A DNA stretch of 64,000 nt, taken from the NCBI GenBank assembly GCA_002293535.1, contig DBDK01000003.1, positions 1 to 64,000 on the forward strand, read 5' to 3'. A program made the position numbers and the translations under genes. Below are positions 8,536 through 15,727 of this stretch, in pieces. The stretch's first letter is position 1. Every line of letters begins with the position of its first letter. The notes beneath the pieces are model-generated. The model did no database searches and was not told the DNA's origin. It saw nothing but the letters and a program-made list of their open reading frames with translations. This DNA comes from Alistipes sp. UBA934. Its GTDB lineage: Bacteria; Bacteroidota; Bacteroidia; Bacteroidales; Rikenellaceae.

Positions 8536-9522
8536 ATGAAAGCCTTACGCATCATAATCTGGGCGCTACTGCTGGGGGGGGCGGCTTTAAGTCCTGTCCT
8601 GGTAGAAGCGCAATCCGCCAAGCTTACCAAAGAGGAGCGAAAGCTCGAACGCGAGCGAAAAGCCGCAGTTAGAGCCAACGCGGCAACTGAGGTCAAAGTA
8701 CGGGATGGGAAATATCCGTCCTACAACCGCCTGCTGAAGAGCACCAGCTATAACGTTATGTATACCGAAGGTCTGCGGTACTACAACAAAAAAAAGCGCC
8801 ACAAAGACCACAACTCGTTAATGAACTATCGCCGAGCACAAACTCTCTTTGATTTGGCTTACCGCTCGCAAAAATTTGCCGGAACACCCCAGGAGGATTC
8901 ATTGGTTTATTATTTCGGCTGTTCGTTCTACAAAACAGGCGAATTCGATATGAGCGAACAGATCTTCGACCGATTCAGGCGCGATTTCACGACCAGCAAA
9001 TTTATCGAGGACGCCGAATATATGTATGCAATGGGTTTTTATTTCTCCTCGCCCGACCCTGAACACGACCAATCGACAACTATGAGAGCAATAGCCGCCA
9101 TCTCCGAATACGAGGGCCGCTATCCTAACACAATCAAACGCGAAGAGTGTGACACGCGAATGCAGGAGCTGCGTAAAAAGCTATATACCAAGTCTTTCGA
9201 AAATGCTAAGCTCTACTATACCATCGGCCAGTATAAGGCGGCCGTGAGAGCCCTCAATAATGCCATCGACGAATTTCCTCTCTCGCCCTATCGCGAGGAG
9301 CTGATGTATCTCGCCACCCGCTCTGCCTATCTGTTCGCTCGAAACTCCGTGGCCGATCAGATGACCGATCGCTATCTGGCAATGATGGACAATTACTACG
9401 ACCTGATATCGGAATTCCCCGAAACAGAACATCTTCGTGAGGTCGAAAAAATGCGCGACGAAGCACGCGAACATATCGCAAAACACACACAGGAAACAAC
9501 TACTCAAAATGGAAGCAACTAA
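8536..9522 (+). CDS. bamD: Outer membrane protein assembly factor BamD (no lipobox)
   Basis: A periplasmic TPR protein of the BAM complex that inserts beta-barrels into the outer membrane. At 328 residues, it has an N-terminal signal sequence, a basic Lys/Glu/Arg stretch, the family opening YNRLLKSTSYNVMYTEGLRYYN, and TPR helices such as EDSLVYYFGCSFYKTGEFDMSEQIF and ENAKLYYTIGQYKAAVRALNNAIDEFP. BamD is normally a lipoprotein, but the leader ends in PVLVEAQSA with no cysteine, so the mature protein should be soluble in the periplasm. It is followed by rpoZ with a 14-bp overlap, which supports the BamD assignment. The start was chosen from the promoter at 8496-8527. Confidence 0.85.
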   Translation: MKALRIIIWALLLGGAALSPVLVEAQSAKLTKEERKLERERKAAVRANAATEVKVRDGKYPSYNRLLKSTSYNVMYTEGLRYYNKKKRHKDHNSLMNYRRAQTLFDLAYRSQKFAGTPQEDSLVYYFGCSFYKTGEFDMSEQIFDRFRRDFTTSKFIEDAEYMYAMGFYFSSPDPEHDQSTTMRAIAAISEYEGRYPNTIKREECDTRMQELRKKLYTKSFENAKLYYTIGQYKAAVRALNNAIDEFPLSPYREELMYLATRSAYLFARNSVADQMTDRYLAMMDNYYDLISEFPETEHLREVEKMRDEAREHIAKHTQETTTQNGSN

Positions 9523-9841
9523 ACGAACCGTTCCGGGTAACACCGTCACTCGCAAGCTGATAGACCTGGACACACCCACGGGCAACATCTATGAATCGGT
9601 GGCCATCATCTCGAAGCGCGCCAACCAAATTTCGGCAGCCATCAAACAAGAGCTCGGCCGCAAGTTAGAGGAGTTTTCGACCACTACCGACTCGCTGGAG
9701 GAGACTTTCGAGAACCGCGAACAGATCGAGATCTCTCGCTACTACGAACGTATGCCCAAACCCACCCTCATCGCTACTGAGGAGTTCCTCAACGGCGAAG
9801 TGTATTTCCGCGAACCCGGCCAACAAGGTGCTGAAAGCTAA
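9509..9841 (+). CDS. rpoZ: DNA-directed RNA polymerase omega subunit
   Basis: 110 residues. It assists assembly and stability of RNA polymerase by clamping beta-prime. It matches the divergent Bacteroidetes omega: TGNIYESVAIISKRANQIS near residues 25-43, followed by REQIEISRYYERMPKP and TLIATEEFLNGEVYFREP. The start is the ATG at 9509 inside the 3' end of bamD. An in-frame ATG at 9437 would add 24 residues deep within bamD. The 3' end overlaps the coaC GTG by 14 bp, so bamD, rpoZ, coaC and coaB form one coupled operon. Confidence 0.9.
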   Translation: MEATKRTVPGNTVTRKLIDLDTPTGNIYESVAIISKRANQISAAIKQELGRKLEEFSTTTDSLEETFENREQIEISRYYERMPKPTLIATEEFLNGEVYFREPGQQGAES

Positions 9842-10367
9842 ACATATAATCGTCGGTGTGACGGGAAGTATAGCGGCTTACAAGGCCGCTTTGCTCGTTA
9901 GGGGGTTGGTGAAAGCCGGAGCCGAAGTGCGCGTCGTGATGACGCCACTGGCCAAGCAGTTCATCACGCCGCTCACGATGGCAACCTTGTCTAAGAATTC
10001 GATTTTGGTCGAGTTTTTCAACCCCGAAAACGGTGAATGGAATAGCCACGTATCGCTCGGCGAGTGGGCCGACGCCTTCGTCATAGCTCCCGCCACAGCT
10101 AATACACTGGCCAAGATGGCTACGGGAGTGGCTGACAATTTGCTTCTTACAACCTATCTTTCGGCCCGCTGCCCTGTTTTCGTTGCACCGGCGATGGATA
10201 TGGATATGCTGGCCCATCCCGCAACTCAAGCAAATTTGGCAACCCTGCTCTCTCGCGGCGTCCACATCATCGAGCCCACCGAGGGAGAGCTTGCAAGCGG
10301 ACTTTCCGGCAACGGTCGAATGGCCGAACCGGACGAAATCGTCGCCCTGTTGGATGCTAAAATCTAA
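9828..10367 (+). CDS. coaC: Phosphopantothenoylcysteine decarboxylase half (CoaC) of a split CoaBC
   Basis: An FMN-dependent decarboxylase that makes 4'-phosphopantetheine in coenzyme A synthesis. It starts with GTG at 9828. It has the flavoprotein opening IIVGVTGSIAAYKAALLVRGL, the catalytic-His region NSHVSLGEWAD, PATANTLAKMA and the substrate loop PAMDMDM. The Cys of the E. coli clamp is not at its usual place (ASGLSGNGRM here). In most bacteria CoaC is fused to CoaB. Here it stops after LLDAKI and CoaB begins 14 bp earlier in the next frame. Dropping the T at 10365 would give an unbroken DAKIKKYLVTAGPT, so a single-base insertion or sequencing error is plausible. Confidence 0.85.
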   Translation: MLKAKHIIVGVTGSIAAYKAALLVRGLVKAGAEVRVVMTPLAKQFITPLTMATLSKNSILVEFFNPENGEWNSHVSLGEWADAFVIAPATANTLAKMATGVADNLLLTTYLSARCPVFVAPAMDMDMLAHPATQANLATLLSRGVHIIEPTEGELASGLSGNGRMAEPDEIVALLDAKI

Positions 10368-11019
10368 AAAATACTTGGTTACTGCCGGCCCCACGCAGGA
10401 GGCCATCGATCCCGTCCGCTATATCTCCAACCACTCGACCGGTAAAATGGGCTATGCGATCGCTGCAGAACTGGCTCGACGGGGTGCCCAGGTGATATTA
10501 GTGAGCGGGCCTGTTTGTTTGCCGACTCCTACCGGTGTACGGCGCATTGACGTGGTTTCCGCTGAGGAGATGTATCAGGCGTGCGTGGAGTTGTGGCCTC
10601 AAATGGATGGTGCCGTAATGTGCGCCGCCGTTGCCGATTATACGCCTGTTTCCGTTAGTGACGTGAAAGCCAAAAAATCAGCCGCCGACCTCACACTCAC
10701 TCTCAAACCTACTCGCGACATCGCAGCTGAACTGGGCCGGACTAAACGCACCGATCAACTGCTGGTCGGATTTGCTCTGGAAACTGATAACGAGAAAGTC
10801 AATGCGCTCTCAAAACTCACCCGCAAAAATCTCGATTTCATAGTTTTGAACTCCCTTAGAGATGCCGGCGCAGGCTTCGGAGGCGACACCAACAAGATAA
10901 CGATCTTCTCGCGACCGACCGACCCCGCTGCCACCTCTCTCAAAACCGAATTTCCGCTCGAAACCAAGCAGCAGGCCGCAGCTCATATAATCAACACTTT
11001 GAGCGCATTCCTGAAATGA
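10354..11019 (+). CDS. coaB: Phosphopantothenate--cysteine ligase half (CoaB) of a split CoaBC
   Basis: Ligates cysteine to 4'-phosphopantothenate using CTP. At 221 residues it has the CoaB signature YLVTAGPTQEAIDPVRYISN, the HSTGKMGYAIA loop, AAVADYTPV and the KK-containing nucleotide loop (VKAKKSAADLTL), followed by LVGFALET and NSLRDAGAGFGGDTNKI. The ATG at 10354 lies inside the coaC end in the +1 frame. It could be translated by coupling, by frameshifting on the A-rich overlap, or be half of an inadvertently broken fusion gene. All expected CoaB motifs are present. Confidence 0.88.
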   Translation: MLKSKKYLVTAGPTQEAIDPVRYISNHSTGKMGYAIAAELARRGAQVILVSGPVCLPTPTGVRRIDVVSAEEMYQACVELWPQMDGAVMCAAVADYTPVSVSDVKAKKSAADLTLTLKPTRDIAAELGRTKRTDQLLVGFALETDNEKVNALSKLTRKNLDFIVLNSLRDAGAGFGGDTNKITIFSRPTDPAATSLKTEFPLETKQQAAAHIINTLSAFLK

Positions 11020-11157
11020 CGAACAGCTGCGGCAATCGTCACTGGTTCACAAAAGACATCGGATATTCGATATCCGGATAAATGACATTATTTTTGAAGT
11101 GGAATCACCACTGCACGAAGAACATACCGACGTGATAGTCGATGTCGTAACTTCTCA

Positions 11158-13698
11158 TTAAAGTATCTCTTTAAGAAATTCTCCCGTGTAGCTTGCGGGA
11201 TTTTTAGCGATCTGCTCCGGCGTACCGATTGCCACGATCTCTCCACCACCTGCACCACCTTCCGGGCCCATATCTATGATGTAATCAGCTGTTTTTATTA
11301 CGTCCAGATTATGCTCTATCACGATCATCGTGTTCCCCCTATCAACCAGTAGTGCAATCACATCCAAAAGTTGGCGCACATCCTCGAAATGAAGGCCCGT
11401 GGTGGGTTCGTCCAAAATGTAAAGCGTCCTGCCGGTATCAGTTCGGGCCAGCTCAGTCGAAAGTTTTATACGCTGACTCTCACCGCCTGATAATGTCGTG
11501 CAAGGCTGACCGAGCTTCAGATATCCCAGTCCGACACTCTGAATGGCAACAAGTTTACGGTGAATGGCCGGTATATGTTCAAAAAATTCGACCGCCGCAT
11601 TGATGGTCATATCGAGCACATCGAAGATATTTTTGCCCTTGTAACGCACCTCCAGTGTCTCACGGTTATAACGTTGGCCGCCACAAGCTTTGCAACGTAC
11701 GTAAACGTCAGGCAGAAAGTTCATTTCGATAGTCTGTACCCCTGCCCCGCGACACTCTTCGCAGCGCCCGCCCTTCACATTGAACGAAAACCGCCCCGCT
11801 CCAAAACCACGAATTTGGGCATCCGGCGTGGCTTCGAACAACTTACGAATGTCAGCAAAAACACCAGAATATGTGGCCGGATTGCTGCGCGGCGTACGTC
11901 CGATGGGTGATTGGTCTACTACCACCAGTTTGTCGATGTTCTCCAATCCTTCGATGCTGTCGTACGAAAGTGGCGGTGTATTGGAGCGATACAATTCTCT
12001 CGAAAGCACTGGCCGCAACGTGTCGTTCACCAGAGTCGATTTCCCGCTCCCACTAACTCCCGTCACGCAGATCATCTTTCCGAGCGGAAAGACGGCCGTC
12101 ACGTTCTTAAGATTATTTCCTCTCGCGCCCTTCAGCGTAATTTTCGCACCATTGCCTTTGCGCCGTTTCTTCGGCACCGGAATAGAACGTCGCCCTGCAA
12201 GATAATCACCTGTAATAGAGTCTCTTGCTGCCTCTATGTCTGCCGCCGAACCCACCGCCACAATGTGACCACCCTTGCGTCCTGCCCCCGGCCCGACATC
12301 TACGATGTAGTCGGCGCTACGGATCATCTCCTCGTCGTGCTCCACCACAATGACCGAGTTTCCTGCGTCACGCAACTCTTCCAGACTCGCAATTAATTTC
12401 CGGTTATCCCTCTGGTGCAGCCCGATACTGGGTTCGTCCAAAATATATAGTACGTTCACAAGACGCGAACCTATCTGCGTTGCAAGCCTGATTCGCTGGC
12501 TTTCACCACCCGATAGCGACCGCGACGAACGACTCAATGACAAATATCCCAACCCCACGCGAACCAAAAAACTGAGTCTGTCGCGAATCTCTTTGACAAT
12601 TTCGCGCGCGATTTTCCGCTCTTTTTCGTTGAAAACTTCCTCTATCCCCTCCATCCATTCGGCAAATTCGCTGATGCTCTTGTTGGAGAGTTCGGCAATG
12701 TTCAGGCCTCCTATTTTAAATTGCAGGGCTTCTGATTTTAAGCGGGTTCCTCCACAGACCGAGCAAGGCTCTCGCTGCAAAAACTCCGCAGCTTCGGGCA
12801 CCTCCGAGTCGTCGCTACTATCCTCATTCGGTTCTTCTATCGGCTCCACTCCCAGTCCGCCACAATGGGGACAGGCTCCGTGGGGCGAGTTGAACGAAAA
12901 GGTGTGAGGCGCCGGGTCATCGAGCGAAATTCCCGTCGAGGGGCACATCAAATGGCGACTGTAATACCTCGCTGCATCTGCATCGTAATCGTAGAGCATC
13001 ATCGTACCCTTGCCCTGACGCATAGCTTCCGCCAGACTCTTTGCCAGCCTTTCTCGCGCATCAGGTTTCACCGTAAGCCGGTCTATCACAAGCTCAATGG
13101 TGTGCGCCTTGTAACGATCGAGCCTCAGGCCCGACGCAATTTCCTGCATCTCCCCGTCGATTCGCGCGTGCATAAAACCCTTCCGCACCAGCCCGTCGAA
13201 CAGCTCTCTGTAGTGGCCCTTCCGCCCGCGAACAATGGGCGCGAGCAGTGCAATTTTCCGCCCGTCATAGCCCTCCAAAATGAGATTTGCTATCGCTTCG
13301 TCGCTGTAATGTACCATTTCTTCACCCGTCACAGGCGAATAGGCCCTCGATGCGCGAGCGAACAGAAGTCGCAAAAAGTCATTGATTTCTGTGATCGTAC
13401 CCACTGTCGAACGCGGATTTTTGCTTGTGGTTTTTTGCTCGATCGCCACCACTGGACTCAGACCCGTGATCTTATCGACATCGGGCCTTTCCATCGACCC
13501 CACGTATTGACGGGCATAGATCGAAAGCGTCTCCATATACCTGCGCTGGCCCTCGGCATAGATCGTATCGAAAGCCAGCGACGACTTTCCTGAACCCGAC
13601 AAACCAGTGATTACCACCAATTTATCGCGCGGAATTTCAAGGTCTATATTTTTGAGATTATTGACCCTTGCGCCCTGTATGTTAATTTTCTCTTGCAC
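11158..13698 (-). CDS. uvrA: UvrABC excinuclease subunit A, missing the insertion domain
   Basis: The damage-recognition ATPase of nucleotide excision repair. Two ABC modules are visible, with Walker A motifs GLSGSGKSS and GVSGSGKST, two SGGESQR signatures, and the UvrB-binding region (LLAPIVRGRKGHYRELFDGL). The C-terminal zinc pairs CEECRGAG and CKACGGQR are present. The protein is about 846 residues against the usual 930-950. The gap falls between CPHCGGLGV and CSVCGGTRL, where the mobile insertion domain is replaced by a short acidic linker. The likely start is GTG at 13698, 4 bp after the M23 stop. An ATG at 13767 would overlap that gene by 65 bp. It is the last gene of thrA-KAP-M23-uvrA. 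Confidence 0.95.
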   Translation of the reverse strand: MQEKINIQGARVNNLKNIDLEIPRDKLVVITGLSGSGKSSLAFDTIYAEGQRRYMETLSIYARQYVGSMERPDVDKITGLSPVVAIEQKTTSKNPRSTVGTITEINDFLRLLFARASRAYSPVTGEEMVHYSDEAIANLILEGYDGRKIALLAPIVRGRKGHYRELFDGLVRKGFMHARIDGEMQEIASGLRLDRYKAHTIELVIDRLTVKPDARERLAKSLAEAMRQGKGTMMLYDYDADAARYYSRHLMCPSTGISLDDPAPHTFSFNSPHGACPHCGGLGVEPIEEPNEDSSDDSEVPEAAEFLQREPCSVCGGTRLKSEALQFKIGGLNIAELSNKSISEFAEWMEGIEEVFNEKERKIAREIVKEIRDRLSFLVRVGLGYLSLSRSSRSLSGGESQRIRLATQIGSRLVNVLYILDEPSIGLHQRDNRKLIASLEELRDAGNSVIVVEHDEEMIRSADYIVDVGPGAGRKGGHIVAVGSAADIEAARDSITGDYLAGRRSIPVPKKRRKGNGAKITLKGARGNNLKNVTAVFPLGKMICVTGVSGSGKSTLVNDTLRPVLSRELYRSNTPPLSYDSIEGLENIDKLVVVDQSPIGRTPRSNPATYSGVFADIRKLFEATPDAQIRGFGAGRFSFNVKGGRCEECRGAGVQTIEMNFLPDVYVRCKACGGQRYNRETLEVRYKGKNIFDVLDMTINAAVEFFEHIPAIHRKLVAIQSVGLGYLKLGQPCTTLSGGESQRIKLSTELARTDTGRTLYILDEPTTGLHFEDVRQLLDVIALLVDRGNTMIVIEHNLDVIKTADYIIDMGPEGGAGGGEIVAIGTPEQIAKNPASYTGEFLKEIL

Positions 13699-13702
13699 TT
13701 TT

Positions 13703-14344
13703 TTAAAAACGCGAACGAATGCTAAAATAGTCTTTGTGAAGTTCAAAAAAGTGTTCGCGCAGCTCACCCGTCACAAAGTCGATAAGTCTCTCTGAATCAA
13801 AACTTTGATCGCAGTATCGCATCTCGAAGTGGAGATGGTTGCCAAATGCACGCCCTGTCCGTCCGCCGTAACCAATCACCTGGCCTGCAGTCACATAATC
13901 ATTAGCTTTGACTGCTCTCCCAGACAGATGCGCATAGTATGTTTCGAGTCCGTTCGGATGACGCACAATCACCACGTTCCCAAATCCACCACGGTTCCAG
14001 CGCGACCAGCGCACAATGCCATCAAATGCTGCGTGGATCGGCTGACCGTAAGCCACCTGAATGTCCGTACCCTGGTGCGGTCGTCGGCCTCTCGGACCAT
14101 ATTTCGACAACACGCGCCCCGTCACCGGTGGGCAAAAATCTCGCCTCAGACTGTCGCATATCTGTAGCTCGATCACATCCGGTAAATCCTCCAGCGGGAC
14201 GTTGCGATATGCAAAAATCTCCAGCGTATCCCACTGAGCATTGAACGCCGGGGCTCGTCTGAAAAGTTCCTCGAAATCCGGGGCAGGCTTTTGCGCCGCC
14301 GTCACAAGAGGCAGGAAAAAAACAATGAGCAGCAAACCTCGCAT
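13703..14344 (-). CDS. M23 family (LytM-type) metallopeptidase
   Basis: A secreted peptidoglycan endopeptidase-like protein of 213 residues with a signal peptide (MRGLLLIVFFLPLVTAAQ). The LytM zinc motifs are intact: HxxxD in RRPHQGTDIQVAYG, and HLHFEM for the HxH. This points to an active hydrolase rather than a degenerate regulator. The ATG at 14344 is 4 bp past the stop of the upstream KAP gene. An alternative start at 14356 is TTG and overlaps that gene. It probably acts on cell-wall cross-links during growth or division. Confidence 0.9.
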   Translation of the reverse strand: MRGLLLIVFFLPLVTAAQKPAPDFEELFRRAPAFNAQWDTLEIFAYRNVPLEDLPDVIELQICDSLRRDFCPPVTGRVLSKYGPRGRRPHQGTDIQVAYGQPIHAAFDGIVRWSRWNRGGFGNVVIVRHPNGLETYYAHLSGRAVKANDYVTAGQVIGYGGRTGRAFGNHLHFEMRYCDQSFDSERLIDFVTGELREHFFELHKDYFSIRSRF

Positions 14345-14348
14345 CGTC

Positions 14349-15716
14349 TTAAACAAGATTGCTGTATAATTCGATTTTGGAAAAGAGATGACTCAATACA
14401 TTATCTCCATTATATGGATTTCTGTCAATGCTTTTTATGGACTCGATAAGCTTTTCCGAACTTATTGTAGAAGTCGAAAATGTTAATGATCCCTTTTCAC
14501 TATTGTAATATTCCTTGTGGATTTCTCTTGCATATGTACCGTAAAATACCAACAATTCTGCAACGATATACTCTGTTTCTATGCAGTCGTGTATAATACT
14601 TGCTATCGATGAAATCTCCTCTACTAAATCTTGATATTCATAGACCTTCAAATGCAATTTTTTGTAAACATCCGGTTTGTGATTCCTCAGAAATATCAGA
14701 AAGAAAAACAGATGAGGAATAACATAATTATTTGATGAGAAAGACTTAAGAACCAATCGACTATGTGCGAAAAGTTTTTCTATTTGGCGCAAGGTAAGAT
14801 TATTTTTCAGCGATAACGACGACGCAATTCTCTTTAATTCTGCCGGCTCACCATTTCCAGATCTCTCTTTAGATGAAAAGAAATCGTCGAACTCAAAATA
14901 ATCATACAGATATTCACAGAAGTTTCTTAACTCAGGTTGTGGCAACCTGTATTCTATGTCTATAAATCGCCGCAAATACTCCTCGGAATTTATACGGTCA
15001 CTTCCGTAAAAACCTTTTATCGAATTTCCCAGCTGCTCCTTATCCAGAACAAGAACAAAGACAATTCCCTGAACCGAGAAGAAGTGCTTTATCTTCTCCA
15101 AAAACTCGACCGCATAATCGGGACGGCATCTGTCCAACTCGTCGATTATGAAAACTACAGGGCGTTTGAACTCTCCCTTTTCAAGGTATTCTTCCAGTTG
15201 CTTTTTGAAATCCTCGATGCCTTCTTTCTTTTTCGTATATTCTTCGACAGATTCGGAAAGCAGTTCGGCAGAAGCTTTAGCCGTATTCTTCACAGCTTCT
15301 GCGACAGCATCGATATCTACATATTGTTTAACAAATGCCTTTAATAAATCGGGTAGAGTATGCTTGATGATTGTTGCTCCGACCTTTATAGCATCTTCGA
15401 AAAATGCCTTGTTTTTATCATTACTAAGCTTTCCAAGCTCGCCCAAAATTGCAACCGAAGGGTCTGCTATCAAGTCATTTTCCCACGCATTTATACACAA
15501 AGTCTGATAACCTTGACCGATCAAATGTTGCATCCACATCTTCACGAATGTACTCTTGCCTGTACCCCATTCACTATTGACTGCCAGAACAAAACCACTT
15601 GGATTTGCCCCAATAATCTCTGTTAGGACAGTTGCATATCTTGCGCGTCCAAGCTGACAATTTTCGAATGGATTCTCTACAGGAATCTCTATTTCCTTGT
15701 GTTTAATCGCTCCCAT
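14349..15716 (-). CDS. KAP family P-loop NTPase
   Basis: 455 residues. Walker A is NSEWGTGKST near residue 50, and Walker B with the KAP extension is VVFIIDELDRCRPDYAVEFL near 190-210. A helical region lies between them and a long alpha-helical C-terminus follows. KAP NTPases are predicted STAND-like ATPases, often membrane-associated or part of phage-defence and mobile-element systems. No membrane helices are obvious here. The gene sits between thrA (11 bp) and the M23 gene (4 bp) in a housekeeping run, and it is visibly more AT-rich than its neighbours, which suggests later insertion. Substrate and role are unknown. Confidence 0.8.
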   Translation of the reverse strand: MGAIKHKEIEIPVENPFENCQLGRARYATVLTEIIGANPSGFVLAVNSEWGTGKSTFVKMWMQHLIGQGYQTLCINAWENDLIADPSVAILGELGKLSNDKNKAFFEDAIKVGATIIKHTLPDLLKAFVKQYVDIDAVAEAVKNTAKASAELLSESVEEYTKKKEGIEDFKKQLEEYLEKGEFKRPVVFIIDELDRCRPDYAVEFLEKIKHFFSVQGIVFVLVLDKEQLGNSIKGFYGSDRINSEEYLRRFIDIEYRLPQPELRNFCEYLYDYFEFDDFFSSKERSGNGEPAELKRIASSLSLKNNLTLRQIEKLFAHSRLVLKSFSSNNYVIPHLFFFLIFLRNHKPDVYKKLHLKVYEYQDLVEEISSIASIIHDCIETEYIVAELLVFYGTYAREIHKEYYNSEKGSLTFSTSTISSEKLIESIKSIDRNPYNGDNVLSHLFSKIELYSNLV

Positions 15717-15727
15717 TGATATGCAAC

